Shown: positions 46,061 to 58,300 of the stretch, one piece after another | How positions within the stretch are numbered: the stretch's first letter is position 1 | How the letters are laid out: the number at the start of each line of letters is the position of its first letter | Assembly: GCA_949825065.1 (NCBI GenBank) | Contig: OX463849.1 | Span: forward strand, 39,461,852 to 39,525,851 | Direction of reading: 5' to 3' | Length of the DNA: 64,000 nt | Source: Odontocerum albicorne | Lineage: Eukaryota > Arthropoda > Insecta > Trichoptera > Odontoceridae | Program-made: the position numbers and the translations under genes | Notes under the pieces: model-generated | Told to the model about the DNA's origin: nothing | Databases searched by the model: none | What the model saw: the letters and a program-made list of their open reading frames with translations, nothing else

Positions 46061-46544
46061 TTTGCAGTACGCTACCATCGGATTTCCATCAGTCTCGAGC
46101 TTGATGGCGGTTGCCTCCAGAGCGAACCAGTCAGGATTCGATTAGAGTGTATAGGATAAACTCCGCCTCCGTACCTAGATGAATGCCCTTTATCGAATGA
46201 CGGAGCTGGTCTCAAGCCCGGAAAAGGAGGAGGGACTCCTTTCCTAATTTCCTTCCCCTCCCTGTAAATTTACAGCCCCCCACCACCACCTTCAATCCTC
46301 TACTTGCTCATTTTATTTTTGTCCCATCCCTATTCATAATGGTACCCAACATGCCGCTGTGCTCCGATCGTCTCACCTCAGTGTGCCATCGGATCCAGTA
46401 CAGCAGTGTGGCCGGTGAGTTTGCTGGTGTACAACGGTTCACTCCATAGCACAGCTTCGCTTTTCAACCTAAACGCACTCAAACAAACTCCATAGCACAG
46501 CTTCCCTTTCCAACCTAAACGCAAAAAGCCTCACATCGATAAGA
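46061..46544. other. no gene recognised
   Basis: Relatively GC-rich DNA, possibly LINE-derived untranslated sequence. A short duplication of CTCCATAGCACAGCTTC-type sequence lies near 46440-46510. Confidence 0.4.
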
Positions 46545-46925
46545 ATGTCGGCGGTGGGGGCAGGCCTGGCAGACTGGAAGCCCTTAGTCGGCGATGAAAT
46601 AAGAAACCGCTGGAAGGAATATTACACTGACCTGCTAAATCAAAGTCGCCCAATAGATCTGCAGGTGCTCGATGAGATTGTACAGCCCATGCCTGGATCT
46701 TGATGAAGAGCCAAGCCTTGCCGAGGTCAGAACGGCAATTTAACATCTGAAAAACCGTAAAGCAACAGGTACGGATGGGGTCCCCTCTGAAGTATTAAAA
46801 TGTGGCGGAGAACCTGTGACTGTCGCTTTTCATAACCTGATGCTTCATATTTGGCAATCAAGAACCATCCCTGATGCCTTCTGTGAATCACGGATTGTAA
46901 ATATACAATCACGGATTGTAAAATT
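46545..46925 (+). pseudogene. LINE fragment, N-terminal RT region
   Basis: Across plus-strand frames, WKPLVGDEIRNRWKEYYTDL, then EPSLAEVRTAI, HLKNRKATGTDGVPSEVLKC and LMLHIWQSRTIPDAF form the start of a LINE reverse transcriptase (the KNRKATGTDGVPSEVL block). The downstream catalytic part is missing. It belongs to a different family from the RTE and Jockey copies here. Confidence 0.7.
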
Positions 46926-47520
46926 CGTACCTATAAGCAAAGAAGATTAATTAACTTTAAAGTATTACCCATATTTTTTTAGAATAAGCCTATTATTCTT
47001 GCGGTCTCGGTGGTCAGACCCCTTCTTCTACTCTAGAGGCGTGAATTTCGGGCGTTTTTTAGACTAAATGAAAAAAAAAACAAAAAATATTTTTCCCATA
47101 CATTTTTTATAGTTTATTTATTGATGATTTGAGAATGTACAAAAAAAAATTGAAAATTCAAGATGTTATATCTTGTAAAAAAAGGGGGGTGAGCTGGTCG
47201 ACGTGATTGGAACTCTTTCTTAAATCCGAAACAAAAATCATACACAGTTTCTTGATAAAAAATAATGTCGTTATAGTTGGTATCAAAAAAACATCGTAAA
47301 ATGGTGAAAAACATTTCAATTTTTTTTATCCTTTTTTATTTTTTTTTAAATAGTAAAAAAAATAGTTTTGAATTTTTCAAGGTAGGGACGATATAAAAAC
47401 TTTTATCAAAGTTTTATACCATATTTGAAGGCAATCGGTTAAATAGAACTTAAGATTTTATGTCGACCAGGTTGCAAAAAATAGTTTCGAGAAAAACGCG
47501 TTTAAAGTTTTGAGATTATT
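46926..47520. other. repeat DNA interrupted by the Jockey element, left part
   Basis: It contains GAGAAAAACGCGTTTAAAGT near 47490. Its apparent continuation, CTATAACTTCAAAAATATTG, is on the far side of the Jockey copy at 49567. No coding sequence is recognised. The pairing of the two halves is an inference. Confidence 0.4.
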
Positions 47521-49565
47521 GTCTGGGTCATTCCGGTGTGGCTCTCTAGTTGATGATTTGCTCGGAGTGTCGGTCCGATTTTCTGACACCTTACTCCTTC
47601 ATCGGGCGTGTAAACGGACTTGGGAAATTTATTTTTTGGGTTGTTTGGTGGGGGTGTTATAAAAGTTTTTATAGAGAGGAGGGATAGAATTTGGTACATA
47701 CATTAAAGTTATAGATACATATAGGTTACATAATAATATACTTATATTTTTATATGTCACGAGCGTTGATAAATATGAATACAGAGAGAGAAAGGATAGT
47801 GATGTATACATAAACATAGATATTTGAATAATTATAAATATATTACGAAGATGGGGGTGGGGGAGAACGCTGTGACTTAAGAATAAATAGTTGTACATAG
47901 AATAATTATGGGAGTAAAAATAAAAGTACCTTATTATATATGTGCACTGGACATAATTCGTCGCCTACCGTTTCGGATAGGGGGTCGGGGGGTGGTTCGA
48001 AGCATTTGTTTCGGCCTGGGGTGGATGAGATTTACGTTCACGTCGTAGTCCGTGAGTGAGCTGATTAGGGGGTTCGGGTGACTTGAGAGAGAGTTGTAGA
48101 ACCTCTCGGCCAGAGAGATCGTGTATTCTCGGATGGTGGGGAGATCTAAGTCTTCGTGAAGCCGTTTGTTGCTGACAAAGTAGGGCGCATCCATAATGGT
48201 GCGCATTGCCTTGTTTTGCAACACCTGGAGTTTACGCATGTGGGTTTCGGCCGCATGGCCCCAGACCGGGATGGCGTACGTCATCTGAGGACGTATGATG
48301 GCCTTGTTTAACTTGATACGAGGGGACATCCTACTGTGTCTGCCCATGAGTGGTGTGAGGGCTTTCAGAGTGCCGTACGCCCTCCCGGTGATGTTGGTGG
48401 TGTGCTTTTTCCAGGACAGCTTCGCGTCGAGAGTGACGCCGAGGTATTTCACCTCGTCGCACCACGGAACGCTCTGGCCGAAAAGTTTGAGTGGTCGGAT
48501 GAAGTCCAGACGTCTTCTAGAAAAACGGACTGCTGCACTCTTGGAAGGGTTTGTCTTAACCTTCCAATTTCTACACCAGCGTTCCAGCCTTGGAATGAAA
48601 TTTTGATGCGAGAGTGGGAATCGCAAGAGTGTTTAGAGGACGAAAGAAAAGCCGTATCGTCCGCGTACTATATTGTGCGGTGATAGATCGGCTGGTCTGG
48701 AGAGAGGGCATATCGCTGGTATATATGCTGTAGAGAGTGGGGGAGAGAAGGGCTCCTTGCGGAACCCCCGCTTGTATGGGGCGGTGGGATGAGTTTATAC
48801 CGCTTACCTTGACGGAGAAGATGCGGTCGCTTAGAAATGATGCTATGATCTGCACGAGGTGGAGAGAGATTCCGGCCTTGTGTAGTTTGAAGAGCAGTCC
48901 ATTGTGCCAAACCGTGTCGAAGGCTTTCGCCACGTCCAGCGAGAGGAGGGTGGTTTGCTGTTTTCTATTGTTACCAGTCACTATGTGTTCTACGACGCGA
49001 AGAAGTTGATGAGAGGTCGAGTGTCGCGGTTGAAAACCGTGTTGCGTGTCTGGAATTATGTTAAGCGAGGTTATCTCGCTTGATAGGCGATCGAGGATAA
49101 GTCGTTCGAGCACTTTACCTAGGGTAGGCAGTAAGCTGATCGGGCGGTGATTTTCGGGGAGTGTTAGTTTTTTACCCGGTTTCGGAAAAATTATAACGTC
49201 TGCGCATTTGAGAGCGGAAGGGAAGAATCTATGCCTGTAACAGGCATTAAAGATTGAAGTTATGGCGCAGACGGCTTTATTTGGGAGTTTCTTTAGGGTG
49301 AAGTTATTTATTGAATCTGGACCGGGAGCTCTCTTATTGTGGAGGTTGTGGATGATTTTGTGGATTTCTTGCGGGGTGAAGAAATCCGAAGTCGGAGGGG
49401 GTCGTGAGGCGACAATTTGTTTGACCTTTTTGTCGACTGAGGCGGAGAGCGTCGGGTTGTTGAGGTCAGAGTTTGGGGTGAATGTGAGGGCGAGTGAGCC
49501 GGCAAATATTTCAGCGCGATCGCGCGCCGAAATCCATCCGGTGTGGCGTAATTGCTGCCTCATTT
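47521..49565 (-). mobile_element. Jockey-like LINE, 5' truncated, frameshifted RT
   Basis: The minus-strand frame 48571-49563 begins within the endonuclease-RT linker. It contains NLHNKRAPGPDSINNF, IIFPKPGKKLTLPENHRPIS, HGFQPRHSTSHQL, SLDVAKAFDTVWH (first RT Asp) and AGVPQGALLSPTLYSIYT. The YADDTAFLS motif is in another frame near 48655-48680. The frame switches again to 47934-48626 (VNPSK-like, VKYLGVTLDAKLSWKKH, RPQMTYAIPVWGHAA). At least two frameshifts therefore flank the catalytic motif. The 3' untranslated part runs to about 47521. Clade from the RT sequence: Jockey-like. Confidence 0.82.
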
Positions 49566-51249
49566 ATAGCTATAACTTCAAAAATATTGAGAATTTTAAA
49601 ACTTCCTTTTGAGAACACATTTTTAAAGGTCTAAACTTTAAGAATATGCAAAAAACCGATTTTTTTTTCAAATTTCTAGAGTATAATACCCCCCCCTTAA
49701 GTAAATTTTTTTTTCTTTAAATTGGTCAAAAACGTGCAAGCTTTTTAAATGTAATCGGAAAATAGAATGATCAAGATTCCTAAACGTGTGCAAATATAAG
49801 CTGGATTATTTTCACATGAGGACTAAACCTCCAAGTGTACATAAACGTTCTAAAATTAATGATCAAATTTCACCATTAAGTTCGTCATTCTTTTTACACA
49901 TTAAACTAAAATTTATAAATTAATGAATTATAATAAAAACAAGATACACCCCTGAAGTTGACGGTTCCATAACAACTTTTTAAATTTCTATTGAAGAACG
50001 AAAAATATTTTGAAATTAAATGATGCGTTTACGCACTGGAAACAAACGTGTAAACAAGCAAAAAAACAAACGTCGACTGAGCACGTGCGGAAAGTGAACG
50101 GTTGGGTCTATCCTTTCTACCTACTTGTCATGCATGCTACATCTATTGAAGTACGTCACGCGAAACAAAGCAACTTGGTATTGTTAATTTTAGTTTTTTC
50201 ACTTAAATCACAGTTCAGTGACCAGGAGAGCATTTAAAAAATCGATATATAAAATCAGTAATAATTATACTATAGTACAACTTTGATCACCTCACCATAC
50301 TAATATACGAGTATTTGTGTGTATGAGCTGATTAGTAGAAATATATGTATATGTGGGAGTGTAAATGTGAAATTCACTTAAGTATTTTTTTATACTTTGC
50401 ACCTAGTAAAGTGGTGGAGTTATTCCATCTGAAAACAAAAAATAAAACGAAATATTATTGGGAAAAAATCTGACCTGGGGTAAGTAAATAATATTTGCTA
50501 TTTTATTTTATTAACTCTTATATAATATTATGAAAAAAGTACAATATTTTTTTGGCATACCATAGAAAATTAAGTTACGAGGAAAGCAACTATTTTATGA
50601 AATCGATCATTTTGTTTCATTTTATAAATTCAAAATGACTTTGAAAATGGCGGGATTGTTATAAAGTTTACGCAAGGGATAGAGATGTCACTAATCGAAC
50701 AAAAATAATATATTTTTCAAATGATTCGTCAAATCATTAGTACAATTAGGAGAAATTTCATATTTGAATTATATGGTTGTAACATACGTGTATGTTCGTC
50801 CCGTTTCCCCTTTGACCTTCTTCTAAAAACCGACGATACGCTTATTCGCGTATCGTCGGTTTTTCGAACTGTTACCAACTTCACGCATACAAATAATACA
50901 TAATTTGAAATGTAACATTTCAACAGTAATTAAAGTAAAATGTTGCTGTCAATGAGCTATTGTGTTTTCTGTGAATTTTTAATTTATCAGAAAATATTGA
51001 ACTTTTTCGTCATATCATGCTATTTAACTTCGAAAAGGAAAAAAACGAATCACAAATTTGTGAAAAATATATACTGTATACGGAGCAAATGCTGAAGATA
51101 ATTCAACGTGCAGAAAGTGTTTACGGATATTTACAGAGGAGAATCTTATCAATGATGTATCTCGCGCCGAACGGCCTATCACTACATACGTGGATAAAAT
51201 CACTGTCATGATTGACGACGACTGCAATTAGCTGACACATAAGATTGGT
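49566..51249. other. intergenic DNA upstream of gene C
   Basis: No gene is recognised. It includes the right part of the repeat split by the Jockey copy (to about 49690) and a strong hairpin at 50825-50864. Confidence 0.5.
50825..50864. repeat. perfect 17-bp hairpin
   Basis: AAAAACCGACGATACGC and its exact complement are separated by TTATTC. The right arm ends in a T run. Confidence 0.9.
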
Positions 51250-51640
51250 TAGGTACTAAACATTACTGCCAATACTGTTTCGTGACATTCACTTGGGATT
51301 ATCAACAAACTTAATACTTGGGTGGCACTTCAATAGAGCAGAACAAATAATGTACTGGTTTTCTGTTTGTGACTCGCTATTAAATACAGCAAAAATACCT
51401 TTTTTCTCAAACAAGCTCATCACTTGCGATGAAAAAATGAGTATTTACAACAATATTAATCGAAAAGACCATGGCCCAAGCGAGATGAACCAGTACCGAC
51501 GACTGGAAAGGCTGGAAGGCCCCCAAAGGTCAATCTGTATATCTGGTGGAATTTGAAATACATCGTATACTCTTGCCAAAACTATTTGGATCGTGTTTTC
51601 GGTTAAAAGTTCCAGGAATATTATAAGAGAAAAATCCTTC
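51250..51640 (+). pseudogene. mariner transposase relic
   Basis: Plus-strand frames give VCDSLLNTAKIPFFSNKLIT, CDEKMSIYNNINRK (first Asp region), then in another frame PVPTTGKAGRPPK and VNLYIWW. This is the mariner segment around the first catalytic Asp. Both ends are missing or unrecognisable. Confidence 0.7.
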
Positions 51641-52011
51641 AGCTAATATACATTTAAAAGGTCATCAATTAAAATGACATTGATAATTTTTTTTTCTGAA
51701 TTCTGAATGTTTATTACAACACAATATTTCACATGTAAAATATCTTTTTATTGATTTTTGTTGTGAAATATCCTAAATATTTTGTAATTAAAGAACAATA
51801 AACATTTTAATCAATTGATTTCCAAAAGAAAAAGAAAAATAAGTTATTTCGGTTAATAGTTCGATTAATAACATCATTATTTCAGGTAGAACCTGATTGT
51901 AAATTGTGACATTATTTTTCGCTACGCTAGTAGATTATTATGAAGGTAAAAAAATGTTGAGCGAGGTTTAGAAAGTATTGTAGTATTGGGAGCCGGACGT
52001 CAATAGACTCG

Positions 52012-52017
52012 TCAGTT
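52012..52017 (+). promoter_or_regulatory. candidate initiator of gene C
   Basis: TCAGTT matches the arthropod initiator pattern and lies 78 bases upstream of the gene C start codon, which would give a leader of typical length. No TATA box is evident at the right distance. This is a weak single-motif call. Confidence 0.3.
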
Positions 52018-52091
52018 GGTGTTAACGAACAACTCGGAAAATGTCGTGTTATTGAATTAAAAGTAATTTATTTCAAAAAATTAAATAAAAA

Positions 52092-52316
52092 ATGAGTCTC
52101 AGGTACAACGAAGAGGACCACACTTGGGACTCTGGCGGTAGTTTTGGACAACAGTCCAGATGTAAACAATGTGTTAGCGCTAAATATAAAACTATGGCGA
52201 TTATCGTAGGCTCGTTAGGCCTCGCCATATGTGTTTGTCTGTTAGGCTTCTTAGTATTTTCCGAGTCTCCAAATTTACCATCCGAGAGTGTCAAGACATT
52301 AAAGTTGACGAGTATT
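52092..52316 (+). CDS. gene C coding exon 1
   Basis: It encodes MSLRYNEEDHTWDSGGSFGQ, the membrane helix and the lead-in KTLKLTSI. It ends in phase 0 at GTAAGT. The ATG at 52092 is preceded by AAAA. An in-frame upstream TAA in the AT-rich leader makes a longer start unlikely. Confidence 0.8.
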
Positions 52317-55300
52317 GTAAGTAAAATTTTACCTTTTGACATCTGTCATTACTGTCAAATTTCGCATTTCAGCACTGCCAAATTTTGCATTTCAGTAATG
52401 CAAGTAAAAAACGAGTGATGAGCCAAAAACATTATTTTTATAGTTATAAGAATTATTTAGGCTTATCAATTTATAATAAATTACGTATTTTGTAGTTGCC
52501 TTGCTAATTATAAGGCGAGTTTATTTTATTTTTCACGAATAAAGAAAGTTTTCTTGTTTCGCACGATTAATTTTGAATGAAATCGTTTTTGTCGTATTTT
52601 TTATAGAAATATCTATTATTTTATTTTCTACGCAATACGCTTCGGGAATGATTTCTTTTTCTATAGCCATGTTTAAATTGAACTCGTTTTCTAATTTATT
52701 TTATTCTTTTTATATTATTCAGTCAATTAGTTGTGTTCACACAAATTGTATTTTCTCCTAGCTCTTATTTCGAATGTGATTTAATACTACCCTGTATCAA
52801 TATTTAAGGACCAAGTTGGTATTCTTTGGTCTTTGATCTCAGATAATTATTTTTCTACTGCTTGCATTCAGTGTTCAGGTCTCTGCACTATATAGAAAAA
52901 TAGAGAAAACGATGGATTGGATCACTCAGTTCTTGAATGCTCGACTATCAATTCAAATATCTTCTTCTAGTCTTAATAATGATACCATCCAGTAAAGAGA
53001 AATAGACATTATCACTATATAAACAACCATCTACGACAAGAACAAAATGATTTGCAAACTCCAGTGAGAAAGTAAACCGGCTGCACCAATTGTCATACCC
53101 GCCATTCATGTATTGAATCATATAAATCAAATACCAATATAAAAGACTACATCATTAAAATCACACAGTCTAAGAGCTTCATTGATATTTCATAACTTAT
53201 ATATTTTCTAATTTATTGATGGTTTATAATACTCCTGTATTGTAATTTGTTTTATCAAACACTGTTTATTCCACTTTATGTAACGGTACAACCCTACCGG
53301 TTTCAAGGTTTTCACCTCATGATCAGGGAGCACAAACAAGACTATAGGGTTATACCATTACATAAAGTGGAATAAACAGTGTTTGATAAAACAAATTACA
53401 ATGTCTTTGAACCTCCACAATGTTAATGCCTTAACTATAAATAATATACTCCTGTATTATATCCTGGACTCATTCCTAGATCTTCATGAATACAATAATA
53501 TCATAAAATACAATATTTTTTACACTATACATTTTACACCACAAAATTCAGGTTTTATATACATATATATTTATTAATACAATCTAAATCAGTAAATCAT
53601 CTGCTATAATAAAGGCCTCTTTTCCATCTGTTTAATTTGTTGGGAAATTTAAAAAAGCATTTTTTTAAAATAGTTTTTATCAAAATAAATTCAGACTTGT
53701 ATAGAGTTGTTGGTTGGATGAGGGGGGTTTTGGAACTACACGAAAGGGTATTTTCAGACTTATACAGAGTTGTTCGTTGGATGAGGGGATTTTTGGAACT
53801 ATAGGAAAGGGTATTTTCAGACTTGTACAGAGTTGTTGGTTGGATGAGGGGGGTTTTGGAACTACACGAAAGGGTATTTTCAGACTTATACAGAGTTGTT
53901 CGTTGGATTAGGGGATTTTTGGAACTATACGAAAGGGTATTTTCAGACTTGTACAGAGTTGTTCGTTGGATGAGGGGAGTTTTGGAACTATAGGAAAGGG
54001 TATTTTCAGACTTGTAGAGAGTTGTTCGTTGGATGAGGGGGTTATGGAACTATACGAAAGGGTATTTTCAGACTTGTAGAGAGTTGTTGGTTGGATGAGG
54101 GGGCTTTTGGAACTATACGAAAGGGTATTTTCAGACTTATACAGAGTTGTTCGTTGGATGAAGGGGGTTTTGGAACTAACATATATGAAAGGGTATTTTC
54201 AGACTTGTAGAGAGTTGTTCGTTGGATGAGGAGGGTTATGGAACTATACGAAAGGGTATTTTCAGACTTGTAGAGAGTTGTTGGTTGGATGAGGGGGGTT
54301 TTGGAACTATACGAAAGGTAATTTGCTTTCGTATAACTTTGTTACTTGAGCGAAAATAATAAAATCATAAAAAATAGAATCTATAAATGAATGGTTACAA
54401 TTTTTGTACGTATACTTTTTTGTTCAATTGTTTAACATCATAATCATCACGCCATGTCCCTATTGGTGTAGGCAGAGAGAACAGATCTCCCCTTCATCCT
54501 ATTATGGCACACACCTTTCACTTCTGCAATACAACTTATCGTGCTTACTCTCTTTTAGAATTTGATTTGTATACAGGGAACTCGCGGTTCGTCATTACAC
54601 GTGTTGGTAACATTACCGCTCAAACAGAGGCAATACTCACACACATACTCAGAGCATGATACCTTATGAAGTATTTTACACCAAACTTTTTTTGTGGACC
54701 ACCAGAAATTCAACTATAAATCCACAAATAGAAGTCAAGCATCTTACCAACTAGGCCACATATTGCCACGTTGTATTGTGGTATACAGAAATTCAATACA
54801 ATAATGTGTGAATTTTCAATTTATATTTTTTTCATGAAGCGGTATGAATTTGATGCCAATATCTATCAAATGTATATTGTTAGAAAATTTAAACTGCATA
54901 AATACAGTAACATTGCATTTTTTTGGGTTTTATCGGGACTCGAACCCGAAATCCCCGGATGGAAGTCAAACGTCTTACTAACTAGGCCACGGAGGTTGTC
55001 AATCATATTTTTTACTTAAAGTAAATGTTTTTCTGCAAAAATGTTGGTAATATGAATTTATTTACTCAAGACAATTGTACTGATTAAGTTAACACGTTCA
55101 CTGCGTATAAAATACTTAATGTCATACAGAGATGCTGAAAATTAGCGAATTTTTGAAAACCCATAACTTTGTTATAAATCAAATTCTACTTTCTATTGAA
55201 ACATCATATACAAGTGTATTCCTTCGTGTCTTCAAAACACATGAAACCGGCGACGAATCCTTATCGGGAGACGTTTATGAGTGCACTAAACATTCAAGGC

Positions 55301-58300
55301 TCCCGTGTCCATACAAAATATTTGTATGGACATGGGAGCCGTGTTCGATGCAGTGAACGTGTTAATGAAGTTATTAAAATGTTGGTAATATGAATTTATT
55401 TACTGAAGACAATTGTAATGATTAAGTTAATGAACTTATTAAAATTTTGTTTGCAATGCTTGAAAAAGTAACCACATTGAAATATGCAATCAAATTTTAT
55501 TCCAGTATTTTTTTGCTCTACGTAGAAATAACATATATTGGAAAATATGATAAAATTTAAATACAATAAAATGCACAATTTCAATTCACGGGAGATTGTG
55601 CAATACACATTGAAATTGAATGAGCCTTATCTCGTTCATGATGTAATTTATTATCACTGTTAATAAAACTCCTATAAAAACACTTTATACTTAAATTAGG
55701 GATGTAGTAATATTATTAAAAAGAAATAAGTATTAATTTCACATATTGCATTATATATTTTATTTATTATGAGTCAATATTTTTTATCTAGCTTAATTGG
55801 CACTCAATAAAACTGACGTATTGAATGATTTGCGTTTCAAATGAGAGTAACCGAGCTTTGGAATTTTTATTTGAAAATATATGTTATAACGTGGAAGAAA
55901 CAAAACAAGATCTATCTTTTGATATCTGACCAGGTTAAAAAAATTGAGAGGAATGAAATTGCTTAAAATTTAACTAACCAGTTTATTATTAGCCGAGATT
56001 GTCATAGGTATAATATATATATATATTTATACACCTCTGATATACATTTCAATACCAAGTTTAGTTAAACTGAATGCTGCGCAGGCAAGGCTGTGCAGGA
56101 GAACAGGTGACTGAAGGAACACAAATCAATGATGGAATTCAAGCCCATCAACTAGGATACTGCCTTAACGTTAGAAACCAACTGCCTGTAAAAATAAAAG
56201 GCAAAACTCAAACTCCGGTCATGAAAAGTACAAGATAGAAAAGTGATAACTTGGGACAATATTCTCAACACCAATTTTAAAATCTTTTACATATGGCGTA
56301 ATTTGTAATAGATTTTGACTTTGACAGATATTAACAGGATATAAAAATGAACTGGGAGAGGTATCACATATGAGAAAGGTCGATGTATGCTTTTTAAAGG
56401 AAATGAAGTAGAACTATTCTAAGTTTAAGGATATCAGCCCAACTTTTAGCTCCTTTACCACGGAATGGGGTGTTCAGCATCAAGAAAATCATGGCATCCG
56501 TGTTTTGGGACTGTCAAGGCATAATTTTAATTAAATATATGCCTCAAGGGGAGACCATCAACTCTGCAAGATACTGTGAGACCCTAAAAAAATTGCGGAT
56601 GGCGATTCAGAATAAGAGGAGAGGCATGCTGACAAAGGAAGTCTGCCTGTTGCACGACAATGCCAGACGGAACTGCTCGCCTCGTTTAAATGGGATGTCC
56701 TGAACCATCCCGCGCATTCCCCTGACCTAGCACCTTCAGATTACTATCTCTTTACCTCCCTGAAGCTGCACATGGGTGGAAAAAGGTTTTCAACCGACGA
56801 GGAGGTAAAGGAGGAGGTGGAGAAGTGGACGGAGGGGTTGGCGGGAAACTACTTCGAGGAAGGCATCAAAAAGTTGATACCCCGCTTCACCACCTGCATT
56901 GAGAGGAATGGTGACTATGTCGAAAAATAGCTTACATATGTACTATAGTAACCACATAATTTTTTTGTTTAAATAAAAAAAATTGTAACCTACAAAAATT
57001 CAGTACACTTACTTTCTGGATATGCCTCGTATATGAGGAGATAATTAATTGCTTGTATGTTAATGATATTTGAGAATGATGTAAATTATATTGTTGTTAT
57101 CTAATCAGTATGACAGCATAAAACAGTCGGTCACAGATAACAAATAATTTAAGTTTAGATTTAAACAACTGTTTAGATTTAAACAATTATACATATTATT
57201 CTGATAAAAAAAGTTTTCATATTTTTTATATAAAGTACAATATTTTTCATAAAATTCTTGTATGATTTTTCATATCTATCACACCGTTTCCATGGCAGAG
57301 TAGGCAGACAGACAGAGCACCAGAAATTCCTATCTCGCCACACACCTTTCACATCCTCTATATCCATCCATACACTTCATACAATTATGGTTGATAACCG
57401 GTGATGAAAAGTGGATTAGATATGAGAACATTGTGAGAAAAAGAGCATACTGTGAGCCTGGACAACCTTCCCCCTCCACCTCGAAACCGAGCTTGAGTCT
57501 CAATAAGAGAATGCTGTGTATATGATAGGACGTCAAAGGACCAATATACTATGAGCTTCTCAAACCCAAAGAAAGGCTCGATTCGGAAATGTATTGTCGG
57601 CAAATGCACGATTTGAACGAAGCACTCAAAGAAAAGAGACCGGCGCTAGTCAATAGAAAGCAAATCATACTGCACCACAACAACGCCAGACCACATGCTG
57701 CTTTGGCAACTCGTCAGAAAATTGCAGAACTAGGCTGGGAAATTCTTTCACATCCACCATACTCTCCGAACCTAGCACCATCCGATTATCATCTGTTTTT
57801 CTCGCTGCAAAATTTTTTGGAGGAAAAAAAAAAAAATGAAGCAGATGTCAGCCAAGCACTGTTTGAGTTTTTCGCCTCCAAAGATGAGTTATTATATAGA
57901 AATGGAATTCACAAATTACCATCACGCTGGAAAGAGGTCATTAGTAATGATTGAAATTATATTGTATTGAAAATTAATTATTTTCTTTTAATTAAAAAAC
58001 GGACAGAACTTTCTGGTAGACCTAATATTTGTATTTACAATAATTTTTTTAAATATGCCCAAACATTTCAACAATTATAATAAAGTTCAACCTGAAAACA
58101 CTCAATGCTTTATAATTTTTGAAGAAAGTAATGAAGCTATCAAAATAAATTTAACGAATGATAACTTTTTGTTACCTATACACGGAATTTGTATGTATAA
58201 GTCATAAAATTATACAATACACGATTTGATCATAAAATTATACTACATATGTGAATTGAGTCGTAAAATTTAATATTGCATAGTACACAAAATTTGCATT

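Noticed and set aside
45250..49565. A single Jockey element covering both the endonuclease fragment and the RT.
   Set aside because: On the minus strand the endonuclease fragment lies downstream of the RT, the wrong order for one element. Another LINE fragment on the plus strand lies between them.
53714..53911. 65-codon frame with a 21-residue periodic peptide.
   Set aside because: It is a by-product of the 63-bp array. The frame is lost where unit length changes and no splice sites support it.
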